From Fimenecus sp045595185 (lineage in GTDB: Bacteria > Bacillota > Clostridia > Oscillospirales > Acutalibacteraceae): a stretch of 64,000 bases of DNA. The position numbers and the translations under genes are program-made. The notes beneath the pieces were generated by a model. It was not told the origin of the DNA and searched no databases. It saw nothing but the letters and a program-made list of their open reading frames with translations. The first letter of the stretch is position 1. Every line of letters starts with the position of its first letter. Of this stretch, positions 8,314-17,220 are shown in pieces. Location: the NCBI GenBank assembly GCA_045595185.1, contig JAZNZX010000031.1:23601-87600 (forward strand), read 5' to 3'.

Positions 8314-8772
8314 TTATTCAACATCTGATGTACAGTGACAGCACTTTGTAGCATCAATAGCAATTTCGCTCTTACAGAATGGGCAAACCTTTGTTGTCGG
8401 TGCTTCTTCCACAACAGGTTCTTCTTTAGCAGATTTTGCTCTGAGAGTGTTGATACCCTTAACAAGGCAGAAGATTACGAATGCAACGATGATAAAATCA
8501 AGAATAACTGCAATAAAGTTACCGTATGTAAGAATTGCAGCACCTGCTTCAGTTGCTTCTTCGATTGTTGCATAGTCGCCACCGTCAAGAGCAACGAACT
8601 TTGTTGCAAAGTCAGCGCCCTTTAATGCAAGACCGATAAGAGGCATAATAATGTCATTTACGAGTGAGTTGATGATTTTCTGGAATGCACCACCGATAAT
8701 AACGCCGACTGCAAGGTCAATTACGTTACCACGCATAGCAAATTCTTTGAATTCTTTTAAAATTCCTTTCAT
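8314..8772 (-). CDS. mscL: Large-conductance mechanosensitive channel with C-terminal zinc ribbon
   Basis: MscL opens under membrane tension and releases solutes during hypo-osmotic shock. The conserved first helix and TM1 are clear (EFKEFAMRGNVIDLAVGVIIGGAF), with a periplasmic-type loop (about 50-80) and TM2 (about 84-105). The protein is 152 residues, longer than the usual ~130, because the cytoplasmic tail ends in a four-Cys ribbon: Cys130-x2-Cys133 and Cys144-x2-Cys147. Start ATG at 8772 has AAGGA upstream. It heads a two-gene unit with proC. Confidence 0.96.
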   Translation of the reverse strand: MKGILKEFKEFAMRGNVIDLAVGVIIGGAFQKIINSLVNDIIMPLIGLALKGADFATKFVALDGGDYATIEEATEAGAAILTYGNFIAVILDFIIVAFVIFCLVKGINTLRAKSAKEEPVVEEAPTTKVCPFCKSEIAIDATKCCHCTSDVE

Positions 8773-8837
8773 TTTTAAATCCTTCTTTCTAAAAAATTAT
8801 GTAAATAATTATATCATTATTTTTGTAAATTTCAATA

Positions 8838-9716
8838 TTATTTTACTCCTGTCATATCAAAATCAGGTATAAAATCCGTCTTTGCTGACGATTTTTCCTG
8901 AACAAAGCCGTTTTGAAGCCCTATATCCAAGAAAAAGTCCACAACCTTGTTGTATTCAGCAGTAGTAAGTCGTCTGTTAAGCTCCTTAAAATCTGCAATA
9001 TTTCCATATGGTATATATTGATTCATAATGCTTATGTATGTGTCGTCAGGAAGATTATTTTTAATCCATAAAAGTATGTTCTTGCTTTCATCCACATTAG
9101 AAGGTAAAACAAGGTGACGAATAATCAATCCCTTTTGAATTATACCGTCTTTAAACTCGTTTTTCGGTTGTTGATGGTACATTTCGAGAATGGCTTTACT
9201 TGCCTTTTCAAAATAATCAGGACACTTTGCGTATTTCATAGACTTTTCACTACTGAAGTATTTAAGGTCAGGAAGATACACATCAACTAACCCTTCAAGT
9301 TTTTTAAGTGTTTCAACGCTGTCGTATCCTGAACTGTTATACACAACAGGAACTGACGGTTTATACTTTGTCAACGCATCAATTATAATATGTGAAAAGT
9401 GAGTTGGATTCACAAAATCAATTGTATGAACTCCTTTTGCTTCAAGCTCCTTGATAATATCAATCAGTCTTTCAGTTGTGATGATTTCACCTTTGTTTTC
9501 GTGACTTATGGGATAATTCTGACAAAAACAGCATTTAAGACTGCAACCTGAAAAGAAAATTGCTCCTGTTCCCTTTTCACCACTTATACAAGGTTCTTCC
9601 CAATTATGAATATCAGCACGCGCAAGAACAGGACTCTGTGGCATTTTACAGAATCCGTTACCCATATATTCAGTTCTTTCTGCATTGCATTTTCTCGGAC
9701 AAAGATTACATACCAT
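8838..9716 (-). CDS. Radical SAM protein, PflA-like family (COG1313)
   Basis: A 292-residue radical SAM enzyme related to pyruvate formate-lyase activating proteins. The N-terminus has an accessory Cys-rich segment, CNLCPRKCN, and the SAM-cluster motif CSLKCCFC (C-x3-C-x2-C) follows at about residues 58-65. FVNPTHFSHII and NSSGYDSVETLKKLEG are typical of the uncharacterised COG1313 group. The real substrate is unknown; activation of a glycyl radical or modification of a protein are both possible. It is monocistronic as far as can be seen; no partner enzyme is adjacent. Confidence 0.88.
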   Translation of the reverse strand: MVCNLCPRKCNAERTEYMGNGFCKMPQSPVLARADIHNWEEPCISGEKGTGAIFFSGCSLKCCFCQNYPISHENKGEIITTERLIDIIKELEAKGVHTIDFVNPTHFSHIIIDALTKYKPSVPVVYNSSGYDSVETLKKLEGLVDVYLPDLKYFSSEKSMKYAKCPDYFEKASKAILEMYHQQPKNEFKDGIIQKGLIIRHLVLPSNVDESKNILLWIKNNLPDDTYISIMNQYIPYGNIADFKELNRRLTTAEYNKVVDFFLDIGLQNGFVQEKSSAKTDFIPDFDMTGVK

Positions 9717-9730
9717 ATTTTCACCACCCA

Positions 9731-9766
9731 GTAGCCTCCCTTGTTAAAGGGAGGGACGCTTTTTTC
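9731..9766. repeat. CTCCCTT/AAGGGAG hairpin repeat
   Basis: CCTCCCTT-GTT-AAAGGGAGG hairpin followed by GACGC and TTTTTT, between the radical SAM start and the coaX promoter. It resembles the CTCCCTC repeats at 10613-10731 and is more likely a scattered repeat than a terminator for a known gene. Confidence 0.6.
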
Positions 9767-9788
9767 ATTTATTCTACCACATACCCAC

Positions 9789-9817
9789 TTGATAATCAAA
9801 CTGTTTTGGAGTATAAT
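9789..9817 (+). promoter_or_regulatory. Promoter of coaX
   Basis: TTGATA at 9789-9794 and TATAAT at 9812-9817 with a 17-nt spacer; the coaX start follows 28 bp later. Confidence 0.8.
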
Positions 9818-9845
9818 GTTTTCATTGATTTTGTGAGGTGATAAT

Positions 9846-10610
9846 ATGCTTCTTACAATGGATATAGGAAATACCAATATTAACATCGGACTTTTTGACG
9901 GTGACGAGTTGACAACAAGTGTTCGGCTTGCAACGGAAAGACAGAAGACCGATGACCAATATGCTATGGATTTCACTAATATTTTTGTAATGCATAAAAT
10001 CGGTTTTGAAGAAATTTCAGGTGTTGTGATTTCTTCTGTTGTGCCTGAAATTACCGAATCGGTCACAGGTGCTATTAAAAAGCTTACAGGAAAAGATGCC
10101 CTTATTCTTTCTCCGGGAGTAAAAACAGGTCTTAATATTTTAATCGATAATCCTGCACAGCTTGGTGCTGACCTTGCGGCAGGTGCTGTCGGTGCGGTTG
10201 CCAATTACCCTTTGCCTGCCTTTATTATCGACCTTGGCACAGCGACAAAAATTTGTGCTGTTAATAAGAATAAAGGCTTCAGAGGTTGTATGATTGCTCC
10301 CGGTGTACAGATTTCACTCAAAGCACTTACGGACACAAGCTCGCTTCTTCCGACAATCAGCCTTGAGCCACCTAAAAAGGCTTGCGGTACAAATACGATT
10401 GAAAGTATGCAAAGCGGTGTTGTGCTGGGTACTGCCGCTATGATTGACGGTATTCTTGACAAATTCTGCGAGGAGCTTGGTGAACCTGCCACAATCGTTG
10501 CAACAGGCGGTCTTTCATATTTCATTTCACCTGTCTGCAAGCGAGAAATCATATATGACCGTCACCTTATTTTAAAGGGACTTAAAGCAATTTACGAAAA
10601 GAATAATTAA
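9846..10610 (+). CDS. coaX: Type III pantothenate kinase
   Basis: A cytoplasmic enzyme of 254 residues for the first committed step of coenzyme A synthesis: ATP-dependent phosphorylation of pantothenate. The ASKHA-fold phosphate loop is MDIGNTNINIGLFDGD at the N-terminus; PAFIIDLGTATKICAVN is the second phosphate/adenosine element, and ATGGLSYFISP lies near the C-terminus. Length is typical. ATG at 9846 follows GTGAGGTGATA. The next gene on the same strand is an ECF S component, so uptake and phosphorylation of the vitamin appear linked. Confidence 0.95.
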   Translation: MLLTMDIGNTNINIGLFDGDELTTSVRLATERQKTDDQYAMDFTNIFVMHKIGFEEISGVVISSVVPEITESVTGAIKKLTGKDALILSPGVKTGLNILIDNPAQLGADLAAGAVGAVANYPLPAFIIDLGTATKICAVNKNKGFRGCMIAPGVQISLKALTDTSSLLPTISLEPPKKACGTNTIESMQSGVVLGTAAMIDGILDKFCEELGEPATIVATGGLSYFISPVCKREIIYDRHLILKGLKAIYEKNN

Positions 10611-10612
10611 AC

Positions 10613-10731
10613 GACCCTCCATCTACGAGGGAGGTGGCATTTTCGCGAGAAAATGACGGAGGGAGTTTTTTCTTAATTATTTATACTCCCTCAGTCACCT
10701 TACGGCGACAGCTCCCTCACAGAGGGAACGG
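10613..10731. repeat. CTCCCTC-type tandem hairpin repeats
   Basis: Dense palindromic tract between coaX and the ECF gene: CCCTCC-ATCTAC-GAGGGAGG, then GCATTTTC-GCGA-GAAAATG, then GGAGGGAGTTTTTT (usable as the coaX terminator), then CTCCCTCAGTCACCTTACGG and CTCCCTCACAGAGGG. Its GTCACC/GGTGAC-type arms recall the GGAAGGTGTCACCGTAGGTG repeat at 63858-63910. Confidence 0.75.
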
Positions 10732-10791
10732 AATATTCATCAATATTTTGCATTGTATCCCGTATGGGAACAGTAGCAAGGAGGAATATAA

Positions 10792-11385
10792 ATGACAAAC
10801 AAAAAATTTGACCGTAACAAAACGGTCAGGCTTACAACCGCCGGTATCCTTACCGCTGTTGTCATAATTTTCCAATTTATTGGTGCATCAATCAAATTCG
10901 GCACATTTTCAGTTTCACTTGTGCTGATTCCTATCGTTATTGGTGCAGCTCTCTGCGGAAAATATGTCAGCACATGGTTAGGTCTTGTTTTCAGCGTGGT
11001 TGTACTTCTTTCGGGAGATGCATCGGCTTTTCTTGCCATTGACCCGTTAGGTACTGTTATAACGGTACTTTTAAAGGGTTCACTTGCCGGTTTTGTCGGT
11101 GGTTTCGCCTTTGAGTTACTGCAAAAAGTCAACACTTATTTTGCAGTTATTATTTCGGCAATTCTTGTACCCGTTACAAACACAGGAATTTTCCTTATAG
11201 GCTGTAAGCTTTTCTTCTTTGAGACAATTAAAGAATGGGCTTTTGGATTAGGCTTTGAAAATGCCTTTACCTATATGATTGTCGGTCTTGTAGGTATGAA
11301 TTTTATTTTTGAACTTGTAATAAACATTGTACTGTCACCGTCAGTTGTAGGTGTAGTAAAAATGCTCAGTAAAAAAAGAAGCTAA
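10792..11385 (+). CDS. ECF transporter S component, probably for pantothenate
   Basis: A small membrane protein (197 residues, about six hydrophobic segments) with the features of an energy-coupling-factor substrate-binding subunit: basic N-terminus, VRLTTAGILTAVVIIFQF, and AxxxG-rich helices that contact EcfT. It binds a vitamin and works with a shared EcfAA'T module encoded elsewhere. Location immediately after coaX suggests pantothenate (PanT-like); this specificity is inferred from context. ATG 10792 follows AAGGAGGAATATAA. A terminator follows. Confidence 0.82.
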   Translation: MTNKKFDRNKTVRLTTAGILTAVVIIFQFIGASIKFGTFSVSLVLIPIVIGAALCGKYVSTWLGLVFSVVVLLSGDASAFLAIDPLGTVITVLLKGSLAGFVGGFAFELLQKVNTYFAVIISAILVPVTNTGIFLIGCKLFFFETIKEWAFGLGFENAFTYMIVGLVGMNFIFELVINIVLSPSVVGVVKMLSKKRS

Positions 11386-11396
11386 ATCAAAATTTT

Positions 11397-11431
11397 GACC
11401 ACTTGATTTTTAGTCAAGTGGTCTTTTTTTT
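11397..11431 (+). terminator. Terminator after the ECF S component gene
   Basis: GACCACTTGA / TCAAGTGGTC 10-bp perfect stem with a 7-nt loop and eight T. It lies between convergent genes and serves the plus-strand unit. Confidence 0.93.
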
Positions 11432-11432
11432 G

Positions 11433-12437
11433 TTATATCACATTATTCTTCTTAAGAAATTCTATTGATTGATTTACCCATTGACCCGCTTCAAGCTTAT
11501 CGGCAAGACCGAATCCGTGAACATTACCGCGATAAATATGCATTTCATTCGGCACGCCTTTTTCATCAAGAACTTTTTTCACAAGCTGACAGTTTGTTTC
11601 AGGCGACACAATAGGGTCGTATCTCATTGAAAACATAAACATTGGCGGATAATTCTCATCAACAAGATTATGTACAGACAATTTTCGGGATAATTCTTCA
11701 CTATAATTTTTCCCAAGAAAGATTTTGTCACTTGTGATGCCGAAATCCTTACATTTAAGATTGGTCATGGGATAACCGCCGATTACTGCGTCAGGCTTAC
11801 CGTTTATATGACACAAAGCCCCTGTCATTTCCTTTAATTCGTCATAAACACCGTTAATACTTGTTACAAGGTGACCGCCTGCAGAAAATCCCATAGCAAT
11901 AACACTGTTTTCCATAATTCCCCATTCTTCTGCATTGTTGCGGACAGTCTGGATTGCCCTTATAAAGTCAAGCTGAGGGCAAGGATAACGACAAGGTGAT
12001 GTACGGTAGCATACAATAATTGCATGAAAACCAAGCTCATTGAACCTTTGTGCCATATCAACACCTTCGTGTCCCATACAAACATGAAGATATGCTCCGC
12101 CAGGTGCAATCATCACGACAGGTGCTTTTTTATTTTCCAAAAGAAATGGCACAATATACGGCTTTCTTTCACCGTCATAAATCGGTATATCCTTTTCGTC
12201 CCATAAAGGAATACTGCGAGGGTCGTCATAAGGCACAACATTGTCTTCGCCATTAAAAAAACCAACTAAATCCTTTATAAAATTACCCGGAATAATTTTT
12301 GCAAGGGTACTGAATTTAAACGGTGCCATAAGTCGCAGAATCCTGTTGATTTCAGGCACAGAAGAATAGCTTTCCAGCCATAAATTTGCACTTTTATCAC
12401 GTCTTACATCACGAAGCCTTTGGTTCATTGTAATCAT
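11433..12437 (-). CDS. Alpha/beta-hydrolase fold esterase (acetylesterase-like)
   Basis: A 334-residue serine hydrolase. The oxyanion-hole region is MIAPGGAY, the nucleophile elbow GFSAGGH, and the Asp and His of the triad lie in SMRYDPIVSPE and NVHGFGLA. No signal peptide, so probably cytoplasmic. This pattern is common in clostridial esterases that remove acetyl groups from plant oligosaccharides, but the substrate cannot be read from the sequence. ATG at 12437 sits one base after the ylmH stop codon (TAA-T-ATG), with GAGGTG as ribosome binding site inside the ylmH end. Confidence 0.88.
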   Translation of the reverse strand: MITMNQRLRDVRRDKSANLWLESYSSVPEINRILRLMAPFKFSTLAKIIPGNFIKDLVGFFNGEDNVVPYDDPRSIPLWDEKDIPIYDGERKPYIVPFLLENKKAPVVMIAPGGAYLHVCMGHEGVDMAQRFNELGFHAIIVCYRTSPCRYPCPQLDFIRAIQTVRNNAEEWGIMENSVIAMGFSAGGHLVTSINGVYDELKEMTGALCHINGKPDAVIGGYPMTNLKCKDFGITSDKIFLGKNYSEELSRKLSVHNLVDENYPPMFMFSMRYDPIVSPETNCQLVKKVLDEKGVPNEMHIYRGNVHGFGLADKLEAGQWVNQSIEFLKKNNVI

Positions 12438-12438
12438 A

Positions 12439-13173
12439 TTAAAACACCTCAACACCTATTACAAGTCTGTCTTTTTTAGTCTTCCGAAGGACACCCTTAT
12501 AAACAAATCTGCCATAGCCACGAACTGAAACTTTATCGCCTGTATTTACGGTTGCTGACGGGCTGATTTTAACAGCACCGTTAACAAAAACCTTTTCCGT
12601 ATGGAATATGGGCAATACCTGACTTCGTGACATTTTGTAAATTGCAGAGACAATCACATCAAGTCTTTCTGACGAAACTATTATTTCACGATTTTCAGGC
12701 TGTGGCAAGACATTTTCGGGAATTTTTTCTGTATATTCACATTTTACGGTTGTATGCCTTACTTGTGTAAGATTTTCGATTATATAATCAGAAATTGTAT
12801 CAAGACAGAAAAGATAACCGCAATTTTCCCTGATTATTATATCACCAAGCACCTCACGACGAATACCGAGTCCCATAAGTGAGCCTAAAAAATCGCGATG
12901 AGTAAGATTGTCGGCAAATTTTTGATTAACAGGCTTTATACGAACACATTTTATGGGATAATCAGAATTATCTGTAAGGTATTCCCGGTCACCAAAACAG
13001 GCAACGCACCTTTCAGCATTCTCATATCCTCCCCAAAGATTTGCCGATACAGAAAAATGCATAGCACAAAGCTCCGATATTTCGGATAACCCCAAAAAAT
13101 CGGAATAAACCGCATATCCGCCATTGTTGGCTCTTTGTGATAGTTCGTCAAATCGTTTTTGCTTTTCTGTCAT
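12439..13173 (-). CDS. ylmH: YlmH-family S4-domain RNA-binding protein
   Basis: A 244-residue RNA-binding protein. The N-terminal part has YSDFLGLSE and CFGDREYL typical of YlmH; the last ~70 residues form an S4 RNA-binding domain (RLDVIVSAIYKMSRSQ, VFVNGAVKISPSATVNTGDKVSVRG). YlmH homologues have been linked to cell division and to rescue of stalled ribosomal complexes. Start at ATG 13173 (GGTGA five nt upstream); the longer frame would begin inside the GGCGGGG palindrome and is rejected. It sits between potD and the esterase gene, separate from the usual ylm/div cluster. Confidence 0.85.
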   Translation of the reverse strand: MTEKQKRFDELSQRANNGGYAVYSDFLGLSEISELCAMHFSVSANLWGGYENAERCVACFGDREYLTDNSDYPIKCVRIKPVNQKFADNLTHRDFLGSLMGLGIRREVLGDIIIRENCGYLFCLDTISDYIIENLTQVRHTTVKCEYTEKIPENVLPQPENREIIVSSERLDVIVSAIYKMSRSQVLPIFHTEKVFVNGAVKISPSATVNTGDKVSVRGYGRFVYKGVLRKTKKDRLVIGVEVF

Positions 13174-13183
13174 TTGATTCACC

Positions 13184-13215
13184 AAAACGGCGGGGTCAAG
13201 ACCCCGCCTTACCAT
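13184..13215. repeat. GGCGGGGTCAAGACCCCGCC palindrome, copy 2
   Basis: Same 20-bp palindrome and same flanking bases (AAAAC left, TTACCATTT right) as at 7482-7513, again directly after a stop codon (potD) on the minus strand. Confidence 0.85.
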
Positions 13216-14433
13216 TTAAACATCATAAAATTTTGCCATGCGCTTTTTCTTTAAAACATTTGCAATAATAATTACAACCACCACTGCAATTACAGAGAAA
13301 AAGCCGATATAAAGTCCTTGAGCATCATTTTCGCCCTTGACCTTCATCCACAATGAATTCATATACTGTAAAGTATCTGTGGGCAAATTGTGGAATGCCT
13401 GAGTATTCTCAAGATTTTCAGGATAAACAGCCTCACTGTCAGCAAGTGAATAGTCAGGATTTTCGGTAACAGCCTTATTAGGTGTTGCATAGTAAATATA
13501 CTCGGCATTTGCAAGAGCGATTTCAGGCTCTAACATAAAATTGATAAACGCCTCTGCACCTTTTTTATTCTGTGCTGCACTCGGAATACACATTGCGTCA
13601 TAAAATGTGTTTACGCCTTCTTTTGGGAAAACAAACCCTAAATCAGGATTATTTTCAACCATCAGTTCATAGTCACCTGCATAGTAAGTTGCGAAAGCAT
13701 ATTCGCCACTTTCCATTTTAATGAAAACCTCGTCCATTACATATTCAGGCTTAACTGTTTTTCTTTGTTCCATCAAAAGCTCTGCCGCTTTGTCCCATTC
13801 TGACTTTTCAGTTGTATTGATACTCTGTCCTAACATAAACTGAGCAATTGCAAAAGAGTCGCGAGGGTTGTTGAACATAAGAACCTTGCCCTTATACTGT
13901 TCATCCCAAAGAACCTCCCAGCTTGTCGGTTCTTCCTTAACAAAGTTTTTATTGTAAATGAGAATTGTTGTACCCACATTGTAAATGACAGCATAATCAC
14001 CTATACCGTTTTCCATAAGATGACCATATTTCTCATTATCAAAATATTTGCTGAAATTCGGAATATTGCTGTAATCAAGAGGCAAGAGCATATCTTCGGA
14101 AATAAGACGCTCAACCATATAGTCAGACGGAATTATAATATCATAGCTGACACCGCCACCTGAAAGCTTTGAATACATATTTTCATTTGACTCAAATGTT
14201 GTATAATTCACATCACAGCCTGTAAGTCTTTCAAACTCGGTAATAACATCAACTTCTTCGTCATCAATGTATTCGCCCCAGTTATAAACATTAAGCGTTG
14301 TACCCTGAAGACCAAGATTTTTATAATACTCAATAGTTTCCTTTGAAAAAATCTCGTCAGTTGCCGATACAGGAAATACAAATACAGACAAAACTATCAG
14401 AGCAGCAAAAAATACGGAGAAAAACTTTTTCAT
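13216..14433 (-). CDS. potD: Spermidine/putrescine ABC transporter substrate-binding protein with C-terminal membrane anchor
   Basis: The extracytoplasmic polyamine receptor of the PotABCD importer, 405 residues. A signal peptide ends near residue 24 (FPVSA). The mature part begins TLNVYNWGEYID, the hallmark of PotD/PotF proteins, and contains SYDIIIPSDYMVERL. There is no lipobox cysteine. Instead a second hydrophobic segment (about residues 375-393) followed by KKKRMAKF at the C-terminus should hold the receptor in the membrane. Last gene of potABCD, overlapping potC by one base (TAATG). Confidence 0.94.
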   Translation of the reverse strand: MKKFFSVFFAALIVLSVFVFPVSATDEIFSKETIEYYKNLGLQGTTLNVYNWGEYIDDEEVDVITEFERLTGCDVNYTTFESNENMYSKLSGGGVSYDIIIPSDYMVERLISEDMLLPLDYSNIPNFSKYFDNEKYGHLMENGIGDYAVIYNVGTTILIYNKNFVKEEPTSWEVLWDEQYKGKVLMFNNPRDSFAIAQFMLGQSINTTEKSEWDKAAELLMEQRKTVKPEYVMDEVFIKMESGEYAFATYYAGDYELMVENNPDLGFVFPKEGVNTFYDAMCIPSAAQNKKGAEAFINFMLEPEIALANAEYIYYATPNKAVTENPDYSLADSEAVYPENLENTQAFHNLPTDTLQYMNSLWMKVKGENDAQGLYIGFFSVIAVVVVIIIANVLKKKRMAKFYDV

Positions 14434-15257
14434 TAAGAGTCCTCCTTTTTTGCTCTCTGCTTTTTATCAGAGCGTGACTGTGCCACATTCATAAGGACAA
14501 GAAGCACAAGCATCGCAACAAAAATAAGAGTTGAAAGTGCATACATATCAGGCTTAACTCTCTTTTTTGTCATTGAGAAAATGTGAATAGGCAAAGTTTG
14601 GAAATCAGGTCCGTTTGTGAAATAGCTGATTATAAAGTCATCAAGGGATAATGTGAACGCCATAATAGCACCTGAAATAATTCCCGGTAAAATTGCAGGG
14701 AAAACCACCTTGAAAAATGCCTGAACAGGCGGACAACCCAAATCCTGTGCTGCCTCATATATTCTGTTATCCGTTTGCTTGAGTTTCGGTAAAACAGAGA
14801 GAATAACATAAGGTAACTGGAATGTGACATGGGCAATAAGAATTGTCCAGAATCCCAAAACATCACGCTTATTGAACATTACACCTGCAAAAACGAACAA
14901 GAGCATCATTGAAATACCCGTAACGATTTCAGGATTCATCATAGGAATGTTTGTAACTGTCATAACAGATGACTTTATGTGCTTATTTCTCATTGAGTTA
15001 ATTCCGACTGCAGCGAGTGTTCCTAATACAGTCGCAATAATTGCAGAAACCACAGCCAGAACGACTGTGTTTTTAAGAGCATCCATTGTCACCTTGTCAT
15101 GGAACAGCTTTTCATACCATTGAAGTGAAAAGCCTTCAAAAATATATGTGCTTTCTGTTCCGTTGAATGAAAACACCATCATAACAACCATCGGTGCATA
15201 CAGAAACGCGAAAACGAGTGCTAAATAAAATTTAGATATCGGAGATGTTTTTGTCAT
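14433..15257 (-). CDS. potC: Polyamine ABC transporter permease PotC
   Basis: Inner-membrane permease of the polyamine importer, 274 residues with about six transmembrane helices. The EAA loop that contacts the ATPase is visible as EAAQDLGCPPVQAFFKVVFP. LSLDDFIISYF near the C-terminus is typical of PotC/PotI. It overlaps potB by four bases (ATGA) and potD by one base, which indicates translational coupling in the order potA-potB-potC-potD. Confidence 0.95.
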   Translation of the reverse strand: MTKTSPISKFYLALVFAFLYAPMVVMMVFSFNGTESTYIFEGFSLQWYEKLFHDKVTMDALKNTVVLAVVSAIIATVLGTLAAVGINSMRNKHIKSSVMTVTNIPMMNPEIVTGISMMLLFVFAGVMFNKRDVLGFWTILIAHVTFQLPYVILSVLPKLKQTDNRIYEAAQDLGCPPVQAFFKVVFPAILPGIISGAIMAFTLSLDDFIISYFTNGPDFQTLPIHIFSMTKKRVKPDMYALSTLIFVAMLVLLVLMNVAQSRSDKKQRAKKEDS

Positions 15258-16081
15258 ATAAGAACACCTCCATCATCGTCATTGTCAGTAAAGTAATTTA
15301 CCACACCAAGACAAATTAAAATCATAACCATAAGCACAAGTGAAAGTGCAGCACCAAGATTATAGTTATATGCAGTCTGGAACTGACCCTCAATAACGTC
15401 ACCAATAAGTGTAATCTGTCCTCCACCGAGCTTTTGTGTAATATAGAATGTACTTACACAAGGAACGAAAACCATGGTTACGCCACTTGCAATACCCGGT
15501 ACTGAAAGTGGGAAAATAACCTTGCGAAGACAATAGAACTTATTACAACCTAAATCCTGAGCAGCCTCAACAAGAGAATTGTCCATCTTTGAAAGTGCTG
15601 TATATAAAGGTAAAATCATATATGGCAGGAAATTATAAACCATACCGAGAATAACAGCACCACCTGTATTGAGCATTCTAAGTGGCTCGATACCGAAAAC
15701 TCCCAAAAATCTGTTAACGACACCTGATTCACCTAAAATTGTAATCCATGAATATGTACGAATCAGGAAGCTCATCCACATAGGCAACATTACAAGCATA
15801 GTTGCAACACGCTGAAAAGAAGCCTTAGTCTGTGCTAACGCATAGGCAAAAGGATAAGCAATAAGAAGGCAAATCACAGTAGCAATTGCACCATAACTGA
15901 TTGAGAGAATAAATGTTGTTGTATAATCTCCAATCTGGGTAATATTGTCAAATGTGAAATTACCGTTTGCATCTGTGAAGGCATAATAACCAACCATTAT
16001 GAGCGGTGCTACTATAAATAACACCGACCAGAGCATATAAGGTGCATTACTCACCTTTTGAAGAAATGAGGACTTTTTCAT
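15254..16081 (-). CDS. potB: Polyamine ABC transporter permease PotB
   Basis: Second permease subunit, 275 residues with about six hydrophobic segments. It has MWMSFLIRTYSWI and the EAA motif EAAQDLGCNKFYCLRKVIFP, both characteristic of PotB/PotH. It pairs with PotC to form the translocation path for spermidine/putrescine. Overlaps of four bases with both potA (upstream) and potC (downstream) show a single tightly coupled operon. Confidence 0.95.
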   Translation of the reverse strand: MKKSSFLQKVSNAPYMLWSVLFIVAPLIMVGYYAFTDANGNFTFDNITQIGDYTTTFILSISYGAIATVICLLIAYPFAYALAQTKASFQRVATMLVMLPMWMSFLIRTYSWITILGESGVVNRFLGVFGIEPLRMLNTGGAVILGMVYNFLPYMILPLYTALSKMDNSLVEAAQDLGCNKFYCLRKVIFPLSVPGIASGVTMVFVPCVSTFYITQKLGGGQITLIGDVIEGQFQTAYNYNLGAALSLVLMVMILICLGVVNYFTDNDDDGGVLI

Positions 16082-17205
16082 TCTTCCTCACCTACTGTTA
16101 CCTGAGAAAGTTCATCAAATTCGTCGCTGAATGAACTATAGTCACCATAAAGACCTGAATACTGTGACTTTTTCATAATGTGCATTTCGTCAGGCTTAAT
16201 GGAAATACCGATAACATCTCCGACTTCACTTTTTTCTGTTGTCTGAATCATCCACTTGAAGTTATCAATATCAACGATAATTTCATAATGAACGCCTTTA
16301 AATGTAACTGATGTAACTGTACCCTGAAGCATACCCTTTTCAGGTGCAACAACATCAATATCTTCAGGACGGATTACAACGTCAACAGGCTCGTTATGTT
16401 TAAAGCCCTTATCAACACATTGGAATTTAATTCCGTTAAATTCAACAGTAAAGTCCTCTTTCATAATACCGTCAAGAATATTACTTTCACCGATAAAGTC
16501 AGCAACAAAAGCATTTTTAGGCTCGTTATAAATATCAAGCGGTGTTCCAATCTGCTGAATAACACCTTCATTCATAACAACAACTGTATCGGACATTGAA
16601 AGTGCTTCTTCCTGGTCGTGAGTAACATAAATAAATGTAATACCAAGCTTCTGCTGAATGTTTTTAAGTTCAATCTGCATATCCTTACGGAGTTTAAGGT
16701 CAAGTGCCCCTAAAGGCTCGTCAAGAAGCACAACTCGAGGATTAACAGCCAAGGCACGAGCAATAGCAACTCGTTGCTGTTGACCACCTGAAAGTGAATC
16801 TATTTTACGAGGACCAAAGCCCTTAAGGTTTACGAGAGTAAGCATTTCACTTACCTTTTCTTTTATATCCTTTTCCTTCCATTTCTTCTGACGAAGACCA
16901 AACGCAATATTTTCATATACATTTAAATGAGGAAAAAGGGCATAACGCTGAAAAACGGTGTTCACCTGTCGTTTAAAAGCAGGAACACCATTGATATTTT
17001 TTCCTTCGAAAATAACATCGCCACTATCCTGCTGTAAAAATCCCGCAATAATACGCAGGGTTGTAGTTTTACCACACCCTGAAGGACCCAAAAAGGTGAT
17101 AAACTCACCATCACGGATATAAAGGTTAATGTTATCAAGAATCTTATGGTCGTCAAAGCTGACGCTTATGTTTTTGAGGTCAATAATAACTGGATTGTTT
17201 TTCAA
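16078..17205 (-). CDS. potA: Polyamine ABC transporter ATP-binding protein PotA (TTG start)
   Basis: ATPase subunit of 375 residues. Walker A GPSGCGKTTT, Q-loop, signature LSGGQQQRVAIARAL, Walker B VVLLDEPLGALD and the H-loop YVTHDQEEA are all present; a C-terminal TOBE domain (about 280-350) is the usual regulatory part. The first codon must be TTG at 17205: it gives the canonical N-terminus, lies 8 nt after AAAGGGG, and no ATG or GTG is suitably placed. First gene of potABCD, preceded by a promoter and a short hairpin leader. Confidence 0.95.
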   Translation of the reverse strand: MKNNPVIIDLKNISVSFDDHKILDNINLYIRDGEFITFLGPSGCGKTTTLRIIAGFLQQDSGDVIFEGKNINGVPAFKRQVNTVFQRYALFPHLNVYENIAFGLRQKKWKEKDIKEKVSEMLTLVNLKGFGPRKIDSLSGGQQQRVAIARALAVNPRVVLLDEPLGALDLKLRKDMQIELKNIQQKLGITFIYVTHDQEEALSMSDTVVVMNEGVIQQIGTPLDIYNEPKNAFVADFIGESNILDGIMKEDFTVEFNGIKFQCVDKGFKHNEPVDVVIRPEDIDVVAPEKGMLQGTVTSVTFKGVHYEIIVDIDNFKWMIQTTEKSEVGDVIGISIKPDEMHIMKKSQYSGLYGDYSSFSDEFDELSQVTVGEEE

Positions 17206-17220
17206 TTATGCAGCCCCTTT

